A stretch of DNA of 64,000 nucleotides from Epinephelus fuscoguttatus (Eukaryota > Chordata > Actinopteri > Perciformes > Serranidae): contig NC_064771.1 of assembly GCF_011397635.1 (NCBI RefSeq), positions 14,075,379 to 14,139,378 of the forward strand, in the 5' to 3' direction. Of the stretch, positions 35,501 to 47,397 are shown one piece after another (position 1 is the stretch's first letter; each line of letters starts with the position of its first letter). Below the pieces are notes generated by a model. The model searched no databases. It was not told the DNA's origin and was given only the letters and a program-made list of their open reading frames with translations. A program made the translations under genes and the position numbers.

Positions 35501-36134
35501 TAAAAGACATTTCAATATAATACATATGATTACTGCTTTGTAACACAATTTACAAAACACACAAATACCTACCTATATGTATATTAAGTCTATTTATATC
35601 TTAAACACAATTTTTAAATATGGGGCATATAGTTTTCAATGTATTTCAGTAAATGTAAGAGATGCAGAGGTGATTTCTAGTCCTCTGAAAACACATTGCA
35701 ATAATGTAGCAGATAGTCACTTGCATTTTGCTGCAGGACACTCCTTATGTTTTCAATGTAGCTGCTGTTGGAGCATTTTGGAAAGTTTCTCTGATGTGGA
35801 ATTTAGATGGGGGTGTAGGCAGCTCCTGAACATTTTCTGTCAATTTACTCCTTGGTTTAAACATGTGTAGAGCTCTGGTTGGACAGTAAGAGTGAGAGAA
35901 AACTGTTCTGAGTATTTAATATAATATTTTTATCTGTTTGCTCCTCCTGCATTTTGCATATAGATTCAGTCCTTTGTCAGTAACAACCCTTTCCCTTCTC
36001 TGCAGCTCTTCTCACACTGTATGCTCGTCACCCTGGCCTGTCACATGGGTGATGACTTCACACCGGTTATACATGCTGCAATGGACAAGTTCCTGTCAGC
36101 TTTTGCAGCTGTCCTCTCCGAGAAATTCAGATGA
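32528..36134 (+). CDS. hbae5: Embryonic/alphaD-type hemoglobin alpha subunit
   Basis: Three coding exons (32528-32619, 34556-34760, 36006-36134; 92+205+129 nt) join to a 141-residue alpha-type globin. Intron phases are the standard globin ones (split Arg codon, then phase 0), and all four splice sites are GT-AG. It starts [17 protein letters not shown] and carries CD1 Phe43, distal His58 and proximal His87. The C-terminus is SEKFR, with Phe at HC2 where alpha chains normally have Tyr. AATAAA lies at 36248-36253. The product should bind heme and oxygen as an alpha chain of an erythrocyte tetramer. [13 protein letters not shown] and [11 protein letters not shown] fit the alphaD/embryonic class that I recall as zebrafish hbae5; that ortholog name is less certain than the family. 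Introns are long (1936 and 1245 bp) and intron 1 holds repeats. Confidence 0.93.
33000..33962. mobile_element. Non-autonomous DNA element in globin intron 1
   Basis: The left end GACCAGGCAATATATTGAT and the right end GACATATCGCCCAGCCTTA are imperfect inverted repeats of a type very common in fish (AGGGCTGGGCGATAT family). A second unrelated segment, about 33098-33500 (from GGGGCGTATAGTAG to GGGGCCCTGGGTAATC), seems inserted within it. No coding is present. Confidence 0.5.
34027..34165 (-). mobile_element. LINE 3' end fragment
   Basis: On the minus strand, ATGCCAGTAAAGCTATTTG runs into TTTGAA repeats, a familiar teleost LINE 3' tail. No coding part is kept. It lies in intron 1 of the globin gene. 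Confidence 0.4.
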
Positions 36135-36289
36135 GACCCAGCCACCTTTTTAGAAAGTATATAAACCATTTATGACGATGTATGGTATGAAATATTTATG
36201 TATATGTAGTTATTGTCATGATATGTTTTGTAATAATAAAAATGTGCAATAAACACCTTTCCTGTTGTTGTTTTACCATATAAAGTCTC

Positions 36290-37530
36290 AAAGGCTCGAA
36301 TTTGCATCTCCATGGTAACCAGAGATCCCCTGTGTTTTTACAGTCCAAGTCTATTTCTGTCACATTTAGTGAAGCTTAATCTGCACAGAAACCTGTTTAC
36401 AATCAAGTTTTCCACTGTATATGTTTTAAATTTATTTACCTCCCAGTGTGTCTGTGAGCGGCAGATTCCCCTCACTGGCTTCAGTGGGCTGGGAAATAAA
36501 ATCAATGAATCAATAAATACAATAAATACAAATACTGTTGATTTCTTCCAGTGATGCTGAAGGCAGTTTGACTGGCTGCTGTCTCGCAGATCCTGCTGAC
36601 AGATGACTGCTACTGTGGACAGAGATGCTGAATGCAGGTCAGAGTCGGTGTGGATTGAAAATTACTATCTCTGTGGCAACAACAGTAACACTACCAATCA
36701 TATTGCGCAACAAAATATGATGTTGTCCGCCAACATAATATTCTCGAGGTGTGTGTCAGGAAAGCAAAGTATCAAGCAACACTTTTTTCTGTCAAAAATA
36801 CGTCATTTCTGTCTAGTGAAACTTCTGAAAAGTGTGCCTACCATAAATAAGGCTTAAGGCAGAAAAGGGTGGGTCATGCCTTCACCATCCTAGGAACAAA
36901 CTTGACACCAAAAAGCTAGGTTTAGAAATGCCTTGAAAGCCTGATTTATGGTTTGTCACATGAAACTTTTAAAAACAGAAATTATGTATTTTCAACAGAT
37001 GGACAGATATCAGTGCATACATGGAGAAATTTGTTTGATCATGAACGTCATATTTTGTCATGCAATGTCATTAGTAGTGTTACTATTGTCACCTACCAAG
37101 TCCACAGAAGCAGCCGTCTGTCAGCAGCAGCTCCTGTGGAGCTGAGAGGACAGACGCTGGCCCAGTATTCATCTATATGTCGGTCAAACTGTCTTCACCA
37201 GACTGACTGACAGCAGACATTTACTGAATCAAAATAGTTTTCATGTCAGCGCCACGGAAAGAAATCAACAGCGTTTGTATTTAGTGATATATTGATTATA
37301 TAGAGAGCTTTAGAGTGAGTGAGGGGAATTTGCAGCACACAAAAAGACTGGCAGCTGATTAATCAATAATTATTGTTAATAAATTAAAACACAGACACAG
37401 CGGCATAATGATGTGATTGTAAACAGCTGTGTGTGAGGATTATGCTTCATCACAGGCGACAAAAATAGATTTGTAGGTAAAAGAAAAACAAAACACAGGG
37501 GGTCTCTGGTTACCATATGAAACTTTTTGT
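36290..37530. repeat. ~1.2 kb imperfect inverted repeat downstream of alphaD globin
   Basis: Four segments of the left arm pair in inverse order with the right arm. They are 36312-36340 with 37489-37516; about 36455-36480 with about 37316-37340; 36565-36620 with 37100-37193; and 36679-36720 with 37049-37089. The arms are diverged, with small gaps, and the centre is near 36850-36950. This could be an old palindromic (foldback-type) element, or two copies of one element in opposite orientation. No coding was seen. Confidence 0.65.
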
Positions 37531-39043
37531 CACAACATAAATTGAAAAAGTTGCACAGCTGTTTAATTTCTATCAGGTGACACACTCCTCAAAAGTGTCA
37601 AGCGCCCAGCCATAAATCACACTTCAACAGAGTGCTGCAGGGTTGATGTTTGCCTTTAGTTGACATAGAAGTTAGCTTCATTCTGGTTCCCTCATCAAAT
37701 TTTGGAATTTTGCAGAAAATACACTCTGTGGCAAACAGATGTTTCTGGTACTTAATTTTGTTCAGCAAGATAACCTTCACAAGTTATGGTGAGGGTATAT
37801 GCAAGCTACACCGCAGTCACATGACCCACCATCACCACAACAACGCTGTAAAGCTGTGTTTAGCGCGATGACGTTCTGTAGTCTCATTTAGCCATTTGTT
37901 AGCAACTGCCTTTTTTTAAGACACAAAAAAGCCCCAAAACTCACGAGTGGGGTATTTATTGAGGTATTTAATGTCTTAGAACAAAACACAAAAGTCTCAA
38001 AAACTTGTGTTAGCGACAGACCTTATTCAAGGCATCTAACCAAAAACCCATTGACTCTGAGACCAGGGAACCGAAAGTGGTAAAATGCTAACTCATTCTG
38101 GGAACTGCCCATTGGTTCGACATCCCTTTGTTCCGACCATATTAAACTCATTGTTCCGAAGTCCGTTCCGAAATCATCATGATGCCCTGTGGTTAAGGTC
38201 TGGTTAGGTTTAGGCACAAAAAACTTGGTTAACTTGGTGAAGTTAATAAAATGTTGCCTTGGAGTCATGTTGGCAGACGACCAAGCAGGCGAGCTGGTCT
38301 GGATGAAAGGAATGCCACATGAGGAGGATGGATGTTCAGGTTACAAGCCTCCTGTAGGTGTAATTCCTTATGTGTCCAGCAGAGGGCGATCTCGTCACAG
38401 CCACGCTATGCAAAGATTTCAGTCCCATAAACTCCCACCTGTGTCTGCTGCTCGTCCCTCAGCCCTGAAAGAACAAAAAGGAGGCCTTATTGACACCCTG
38501 TAACATAACACACATACACACACGGGGACTCTGCTGGTCATGGATATTGTGGCAATGCAGGTGTGTATAAAGGTGGGCGGTCATCATTTCTTATTGGCTA
38601 TCCTCCGCTTCCTGGTGGCCAGCATGTCGTAGAAAGGATCCCTGCTGATGCTTGCTCTGTGGAAAGAGTCCTGTCCACTGTCAGCATTGTGAACAAGATG
38701 TATTTTTAATCAAAAAATCTGTTGCTATAGAGACGAGCAAAACACTGTCACCCATGATCAATTTGTGATGTTTAGAACACCCCAGGACTATTTTGGGACG
38801 AGGTCCACTAATTTCTCTGAGTACTAACGTGACCTTAATCTGTCTTGTATCTATCCATCAGTGCATCTTCCCCAAAACACATCACGTCTTTTGTCTGCAC
38901 TGCATTTGTTCCTCAATCAAACCTCACTTTCTGTGCTATAAATATCTCTACATCTCACCATTGATGCTATCCACAGAAAACACAACACACTAACAACAAA
39001 ACACACCCAGTAATGCAAAAAAAACATGTTGTCAGCTAGTCCA
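37531..39043. other. No gene recognised
   Basis: Part near 37535-37620 resembles the direct sequence at about 36790-36850, so the repeat cluster continues. The segment 38100-38260 (TTCCGAC-rich, then GGTTAGGTTTAGGCAC) looks like common fish repeat sequence. No coding exon is supported. Confidence 0.4.
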
Positions 39044-39329
39044 TTTAAAGGCGCTGTATACAACATTCAGAGCATTAATAGAGCAGCAAACAACTCTTGC
39101 TATGTAAAGATATAGTGGAGTGACGGCGTCCCGAGCAGAGTGGCATTGTTGCAGAAGCCTAATGACCATCCTCCGGTTCCCCACCAGGTAAACACTGTTA
39201 GCTCTGTCAGCACTGTTGCCGTTGTTAGCTCTTTTCTGACCGTTAGCTGCTAGCCACCTCCATGTTGAGAGACATGTGCAGATTCTGAAACACAAATATG
39301 CTCTGAATGTCACATACAGCTCCTTTAAA
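39044..39329. mobile_element. MITE with ~30-bp terminal inverted repeats
   Basis: Starts TTTAAAGGCGCTGTATAC, followed by ACATTCAGAGC. Its end is the near-exact inverse (GCTCTGAATGT, then ATACAGCTCCTTTAAA). The length is 286 bp, without coding. The last 17 bp also begin each copy of the tandem duplication, so the duplication breakpoint falls inside this element. Confidence 0.75.
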
Positions 39330-42300
39330 GTGGTCTTGTAGGAGAAAGACATCAATCAAAATGTACACAGGAAAGCTGGACAGTATTTTTTAACCCCCCT
39401 CATGCTCGAAGAGATAAGAATAAAGATCACTTACTGTTTTAAGTTAGGCCACATATCTTTTCTCCCCACCCCTCAGCTTCAATAAACTTTTCCCATCTAT
39501 CTAAGTAACCTTGGTTATATGTAAAATATTCTTCCAAAATAAAGTGGTGTTTAAGAAAGCCTTTAAATCTGTAGATCTAGATTCTACTAATAAATTAACC
39601 TTTCCCCTAATAATATAATCAAATTAACAGTATAGGTCTTTATTTCTGTAACATCCCCCAATGTCACAGAGAAGAGATCCAACTCCAGGTGCAGATACAA
39701 TATGACATTACCAAAACAGATGGACTGTTGACTCAGGTTCTGAACCACCAAACCAGCATTCATCTGATTCTCTAATACCTTATATGTTTAGCATTTTTAT
39801 AGTAGCCAGAAAGTTAATGTTTCTTATTGAAAATACCTTGTGAATGAGTCAAAAGTTGTTTTATATATCAAACTAAAAACCAGTTTGCATGGTATATCGC
39901 ATATAAGTATCCTCCCATTTTTGATAAGTACTCTATGGAATATTTCCCAAGGACCAGTATGTTAAATGAAGATATAAAAATCTTCAAGTGCAAAGCAGAA
40001 ATGAAAAATCCTGTTCAAAAAAATTCCCTTCCCTTCGATCACAATATTGGAATTAAACCATATAACCTGCTGCATAATTTCATCTCTGCCTCTGGAGGAT
40101 TAAACTGAAAGCATAACCAACTCCGTATGACCCCCACCTTCAAAAACACAGATGAATTTCCAAGTATCTTTTCAACCAAGCCCTTATGACAAGGCTGAAT
40201 TTGCAAAAAAGGGTAAAACCTTAATTGAAACAGTGGGCGAGCACCTTCCAATAACTCCAGTCCTTATGCAAGTACATTTTTTGAACAAAGGCAGCCTTTA
40301 AAGTAAGGCATGATACTTCAAGGTTTAGTAGTTTTAACCCAGCTATTTAGAACACTTCTTTTAATTCTTTCCAGATTATGACTCCAGAGGAAGTGCAACA
40401 GTACTTTATAAGTGTGATAGGTTACTGTCACTGTCATGTCAGCAAACAGCTGCCTATTTACACACCCAGCAGACATGAAGCAACAGTATCATTCATTGGG
40501 AGTCATGTTTCTGACCATTTTATAATTTTAAGTTCAATATTCACTCTCTTTTATCTCTGTTTTGGTCTCTGTCGACTCCTGAGGGGAATATCTCTCGTGT
40601 GTGTGTAAGCACTTGAGTGTGCCTCGTTCATGTAAGAGTGTAAGAATGCATCATTTATCCTCATTTAGCTGTTCAATAAAACATCTTTCTCCAACATTTC
40701 CAAGAAGCAATATATGATTACTAATCAAGGGAAAAAGGTACATTGCCTTTTTTCAAAAAGGTAGCCGATAGTTAAATATTTCTGCACACTGTGGTCCCTA
40801 AACAGTCGGTTATATTTGCTAAAAATGACTCTGCCTCACTTCTGACTTTCAGCTCTGCCTGTCATACCTGCTGCTTCTCAGTCTTTATTTATTTATTTAT
40901 CTCTCTGCTCTTTTGTGCTCTTGCTCTCTCTGTACTGTGCCTTTTATTGTAGGAGCCCCTGATTTTTTGGTGAGGCACTTTGGTGGGTGGGAGTATCAGA
41001 TGGCACAAAAAATAACATTTATTTAACATGTAAATACATATAACTTGTATTGTCAGTGATTTAAGTCAGTAAATTGTTGTACTTGATCTCACGCAAGGAT
41101 CAGCCATAGACCCTTATCGTGGGCCCCACCCTTGGCCTATTACTGTGAAAGTAATACATTTCCATCAGCAAGATGTTTTAAAAATGACAATTATTAAAGT
41201 TTAACAGAGTTTCTGAAAACAAATGACGTGACAGAATTCCAGCCTAGTGCCTCCGGGCTGAAATTAAGTCACGTCATTTGTGTCCTCATGTGGCTTTTGA
41301 GGCACGTGTGGCAGGGGTCTGTTGTCTTATCTGCTTTGTATTGCAGTCTGAGATAGTGCCAAAGTGCGTGATGAGTTTCAGTGTCTCAGAAAAACAGCAC
41401 CTTGAGACTGAAATCCACCTTGTCATCACATGACACTGAAAAAAACTTCACAACAATCAAGTGGATTCCTTTAGTCTTTAATCCTCATGTAAAATTTAAT
41501 TACATGAGGTGGAGCACCAGGTGTACAGTTGCCCTTAAAAGGCAACAAAAAACAAACATTTTACTTTTTTTTCACCTCTCTTATCCATATATGTTGGTGT
41601 GCAGTCTGACTTCCACATAAGCAGAATAAGTTTCTTTGCCACGACCATACCAAATGAGTCGGCCTGAGTTTCATACTTGTCTGCCAAAGGTACACATTCG
41701 TGGTACCTAAGACAGCAAGTGCTGGGTTAGGTCCCCAGTTCTTCCCAAAAGCATTAGAGTACATTCAAACACACTCTTCCAATAACTCAACAATATCCGA
41801 CATGTCCAAAGAGGATGTGTTAATGTCCCGTCAGCCTCTTTACACTCACTACAGAGGAGGGAAACATCTTATGCAATCTGTCTTTGGAGTAGTATAGCCG
41901 ATACACTGTTTTAAAATGTATCAGACTGTGTCTAGAGTTGATTGAACATTTATGCACACTTTCAAGACTCTCCTCCCAAATCTCAAATCACTCTCCAAAT
42001 TCTGCTGAAGTGCATTTGTTCTGACATCAGCATGCCTTCATATAATGTGGTAAAAGTAGGAAACTGCTCCCTTACTACGAGGATTAAAGTTGTAATACTC
42101 TCAAAACAAAGCAAACAAAGCAAAACAATACTGCAGACATTAGTTAGCGCTGGCTAGAAAGTTCCGTTGCGCGTGGTGCGTTCGGAAATACTCGACGAGT
42201 GCAGGAGCACACTCTGGCACAAACTGGACCGTTTGTAAAGAGAGCTGTCAGAATGTATTGTTCGGTTATCCACAGCACCGCACTCAGTGGCAGAGTGCAC

Positions 42301-43128
42301 TCTGGACACTGTCTGGGGAAACACAGCAGCAGAGCGCCGAGCAGAGTGAATGTGCGATTAACTTAACTATTCGTTAATTCATATAGAAACATAACACTCA
42401 TGGACCTTTCACATCCAGATACGACGTGCAAAGTACTCTGGGTGCATTGGCTGTTGACGTTCTGGGAGGCTGTGTCAAGTTCTGCCTGTTACATGCATTG
42501 TTTTCTTTCAAAATACACTGATATTTTCACAGGAAATTCACTGTTCAGTACAACATGAAGCAACAAACGCACATGGTTAGGTTTAGAAAAAGTGAACAGG
42601 CTTTGGCTTTATAATCTTACAGGACAGGAACTCCACTCTCCGGGTGAAAGTCTGTTTGTTGGACCCATCCACCACCACACCCACCCACCCACCCTCCTCG
42701 GACATTCCCTGCCCTAACTTTCACTTGTCCCACTGTGTTTCCCCTTGACGCCGCTGAGGGCCATTAAACTTTAACGGGTATGTGCTGGACCCAGATGCAG
42801 CACACAGGCCCAGAGCATTTGGTGATGACCTTTATTTATACACAGAGTAAACAAGAACTTTAGCTGACAAAGATATTCAGGTAACAGTTCGCTCTTTGGG
42901 CTCAGAGCCCACACACAGTCTCTGAGTTCAGGGGCCAGGGTACGGACCAGGCCGAACCGAGTGTGAGGAAGTAAGTCCTCAGACGGAAACAGTTCAGTCC
43001 GCTGGCAGGCAGAGGTAACAAAGAGGGGGTTACTGATGGCGTGGTCAAGAAGGCGAGGGGGCTGGAACCACAAGAGCAGTCCAGCGTAGCAGCAGAGCTG
43101 ATGAGCAGCAGGGAAGTAGAGGCCAGGG
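39313..43128. repeat. Tandem segmental duplication, copy A
   Basis: 3816 bp, nearly identical by eye (about 98%) and collinear with 43129-47397. It starts in the 3' end of the MITE at 39044-39329. It ends with about 350 bp of a probable LTR repeat (42776-43128). Internal content includes probable minus-strand L1-like ORF2 remnant (about 39380-40260, ending in a SEPESTVHLFW-like block) and hAT-like stretches near 42170-42360. Open frames inside it recur in copy B but are not convincing genes. Relative to copy B it lacks 534 bp at 40727/40728 and retains about 50 bp near 41885-41945. Confidence 0.85.
41219..41281. repeat. Hairpin with TGACGTGAC arms
   Basis: ACAAATGACGTGAC and its exact complement GTCACGTCATTTGT (41268-41281) flank a further partly paired inner part (AATTCCAGCC with GGCTGAAATT). 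The same hairpin with one base change is at 45570-45632 in copy B. Confidence 0.7.
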
Positions 43129-46100
43129 CATACAGCTCCTTTAAAGTGGTCTTGTAGGAGAAAGACATCAATCAAAATGTACATAGGGAAGCTGAACAGT
43201 ATTTTTTAACCCCCCTCATGCTCAAAGAGATAAGAATAAAGATCACTTACTGTTTTAAGTTAGGCCACATATCTTTTCTCCCCACCCCTCAGCTTCAATA
43301 AACTTTTCCCATCTATCTAAGTAACCTTGGTTATATGTAAAATATTCTTCCAAAATAAAGTGGTGTTTAAGAAAGCCTTTAAATCTGTAGATCTAGATTC
43401 TACTAATAAATTAACCTTTCCCCTAATAATATAATCAAATTAACAGTATAGGTCTTTATTTCTGTAACATCCCCCAATGTCACGGAGAAGAGATCCACCT
43501 CCAGGTGCAGATACAATATGACATTACCAAAACAGATGGACTGTTGACTCAGGTTCTGAACCACCAAACCAGCATTCATCTGATTCTCTAATACCTTATA
43601 TATTTAGCATTTTTATAGTAGCCAGAAAGTTAATGTTTCTTATTGAAAATACCTTGTGAATGAGTCAAAAGTTGTTTTATAGATCAAACTAAAAACCAGT
43701 TTGCATGGTATATCGCATATAAGTATCCTCCCATTTTTGATAAGTACTCTATGGAATATTTCCCAAGGACCGGTATGTTAAATAAAGATATAAAAATCTT
43801 CAAGTGCAAAGCAGAATTGAAAAATCCTGTTCAAAAAAATTGCCTTCCCTTCGATCACAACATTGGAATTAAACCATATAACCTGCTGCATAATTTCATC
43901 TCTGCCTCTGGAGGATTAAACTGAAAGCATAACCAACTCCGTATGACCCCCACCTTCAAAAACACAGATGAATTTCCAAGTATCTTTTCAACCAAGCCCT
44001 TATGACAAGGCTGAATTTGCAAAAAAGGGTAAAACCTTAATTGAAACAGTGGGCGAGCACCTTCCAATAACTCCAGTCCTTATGCAAGTACATTTTTTGA
44101 ACAAAGGCAGCCTTTAAAGTAAGGTATGATGCTTCAAGGTTTAATAGTTTTAACCCAGCTATTTAGAACACTTCTTTTAATTCTTTCCAGATTATGACTC
44201 CAGGGGAAGTGCAACAGTACTTTATAAGTGTGATAGGTTACTGTCACTGTCATGTCAGCAAACAGCTGCCTATTTACACACCCAGCAGACATGAAGCAAC
44301 AGTATCATTCATTGGGAGTCATGTTTCTGACCATTTTATAATTTTAAGTTCAATATTCACTCTCTTTTATCTCTGTTTTGGTCTCTGCCGACTCCTGAGG
44401 GGAATATCTGTCGTGTGTGTGTAAGCACTTGAGTGTGCCTCGTTCATGTAAGAGTGTAAGAATGCATCATTTATCCTCATTTAGCTGTTCAATAAAACAT
44501 CTTTCTCCAGCATTTCCAAGAAGCAATATATGATTACTAATCATTTGAATTGTTTCTTTTTGCAAATTGAAAATGTGACCTATAAGCAGAGTTTGATTTT
44601 ATGATCTATGGATACATTGCTACTTGTTTTGTTTTTTACTGAGTAAGGTGTCCTTGAGTGTCCTGAAAGGCGTCTATAAATGAAATGCATTATTATTATT
44701 ACTATTATTATAAAAAGTTGAGCAGGTGTACCTAATAAAGCGGCTGGTGAGTGTCAACTATTAAAACTTGAAAAATTAAAATAATTGCTTAATTTCTTAT
44801 TTTCTTTGGTATTTTCTGTTTTATACACACAGGCAATGATGATTGCTGGTCATTGTGGTGGTCCAATGTGCCATCTGAAGAGGCAGCAGGTATGACAGGC
44901 AGAGCTGAAGGTGAGAAGTTAGGGTCATGTTAGCGGGCTCAAATTTAAAGCTACAGTGAAGACACTGGTATCACAATATACTTTAGGACCTAAGGCATCC
45001 ATCAGTACCAACCATGATATGCTATCTTGTTGGAGAGGGGGGCAAATAACACTTCAAAGTTATGCCAAATTTTGACAAGGGAAAAAGGTACATTGCCTTT
45101 TTTCAAAAAGGTAGCCGATAGTTAAATATTTCTGCACGCTGTGGTCCCTAAACAGTCGGTTATATTTGCTAAAAATGACTCTGCCTCACTTCTGACTTTC
45201 AGCTCTGCCTGTCATACCTGCTGCTTCTCAGTCTTTATTTATTTATTTATCTCTCTGCTCTTTTGTGCTCTTGCTCTCTCTGTACTGTGCCTTTTATTGT
45301 AGGAGCCGCTGATTTTTTGGTGAGGCACTTTGGTGGGTGGGAGTATCAGATGGCACAAAAAAATAACATTTATTTATCATGTAAATACATATAACTTGTA
45401 TTGTCAGTGATTTAAGTCAGTAAATTGTTGTACTTGATTTCACGCAAGGATCAGCCATAGACCCTTATCGTGGGCCCCACCCTTGGCCTATTACTGTGAA
45501 AGTAATACATTTCCATCAGCAAGATGTTTTAAAAATGACAATTATTAAAGTTTAACAGAGTTTCTGAAAACGAATGACGTGACAGAATTCCAGCCTAGTG
45601 CCTCCGGGCTGAAATTAAGTCACGTCATTTGTGTCCTCATGTGGCTTTTGAGGCACGTGTGGCAGGGGTCTGTTGTCTTATCTGCTTTGTATTGCAGTCT
45701 GAGATAGCGCCGAAGTGCGTGATGAGTTTCAGTGTCTCAGAAAAACAGCACCTTGAGACTGAAATCCACCTTGTCATCACATGACACTGAAAAAAACTTC
45801 ACAACAATCAAGTGGATTCCTTTAGTCTTTAATCCTCATGTAAAATTTAATTACATGAGGTGGAGCACCAGGTGTACAGTTGCCCTTAAAAGGCAACAAA
45901 AAACAAACATTTTACTTTTTTTTCACCTCTCTTATCCATATATGTTGGTGTGCAGTCTGACTTCCACATAAGCAGAATAAGTTTCTTTGCCACGACCATA
46001 CCAAATGAGTCGGCCTGAGTTTCATACTTGTCTGCCAAAGGTAACACATTCGTGGTACCTAAGACAGCAAGTGCTGGGTTAGGTCCCCAGTTCTTCCCAA

Positions 46101-47397
46101 AAGCATTAGAGTACATTCAAACACACTCTTCCAATAACTCAACAATATCCGACATGTCCAAAGAGGATGTGTTAATGTCCCGTCAGCCTCTTTACACTCA
46201 CTACAGAGGAGGGAAACATCTTATGCAATCTGTCTTGCAATCTTCCACACTTTCAAGACTCTCCTCCCAAATCTCAAATCACTCTCCGAATTCTGCTGAA
46301 GTGCATTTGTTCTGACATCAGCATGCCTTCATATAATGTGGTAGAAGAAGGAAACTGCTCCCTTACTACGAGGATTAACGTTGTAATACTCTCAAAACAA
46401 AGCAAACAAAACTGCAGACATTAGTTAGCGCTGGCTAGAAAGTTCCGTTGCGTGTGGTGCGTTCGGAAATACTCGACGAGTGCAGGAGCACACTCTGGCA
46501 CAAACTGGACCGTTTGTAAAGAGAGCTGTCAGAATGTATTGTTCAGTTATCCACAGCACCGCACTCAGAGTGGCAGAGTGCACTCTGGACACTGTCTGGG
46601 GAAACACAGCAGCAGAGCGCCGAGCAGAGTGAATGTGCGATTAACTTTACTATTTGTTAATTCATATAGAAATATAACACTCATGGACCTTTCACATCCA
46701 GATACGACGTGCAAAGTACTCTGGGTGCATTGGCTGTTGACGTTCTGGGAGGCTGTGTCAAGTTCTGCCTGTTACATGCATTGTTTTCTTTCAAAATACA
46801 CTGATATTTTCACAGGAAATTCACTGTTCAGTACAACATGAAGCAACAAACGCACATGGTTAGGTTTAGAAAAAGTGAACAGGCTTTGGCTTTATAATCT
46901 TACAGGACAAGAACTCCACTCTCCGGGTGAAAGTCTGTTTGTTGGACCCATCCACCACCACACCCACCCACCCTCCTCGGACATTGCCCTAACTTTCACT
47001 TGTCCCACTGTGTTTCCCCTTGACGCCGCTGACTTTAACGGGTATGTGTTGGACCCAGATGCAGCACACAGGCCCAGAGCATTTGGTGATGACCTTTATT
47101 TATACACAGAGTAAACAAGAACTTTAGCTGACAAAGATAGTCAGGTAACAGTTCGCTCTTTGGGCTCAGAGCCCACACACAGTCTCTGAGTTCAGGGGCC
47201 AGGGTACGGACCAGGCCGAACCGAGTGTGAGGAACTAAGTCCTCAGACGGAAACAGTTCAGTCTGCTGGCAGGCAGAGGTAACAAAGAGGGGGTTACTGA
47301 TGGTGTGGTCAAGAAGGCGAGGGGGCTGGAACCACAAGAGCAGTCCAGCGTAGCAGCAGAGCTGATGAGGGATGAGCAGCAGGGAAGTAGAGGCCAG
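43129..47397. repeat. Tandem segmental duplication, copy B
   Basis: Starts with the last 17 bp of the MITE end (CATACAGCTCC...) joined directly to the right end of copy A. It ends where the Harbinger element at 47398 begins. It is longer than copy A because of 534 bp at 44544-45077. That stretch contains an L2-type LINE tail (about 44640-44710) and a Tc1-type terminus (GGTGTACCTAATAAAGCGGC at about 44731). A 41-bp arm at 44879-44919 is inverted relative to 45188-45228. Copy A's junction there has only a CA microhomology and no target duplication, which favours deletion from A. Confidence 0.85.

Noticed and set aside
40039-40608. Open frames repeated in both duplication copies (40039-40251, 40378-40608, 41381-41620 and partners)
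   Set aside because: They recur only because the DNA is duplicated. They lack recognisable domains, and some fit decayed LINE sequence.
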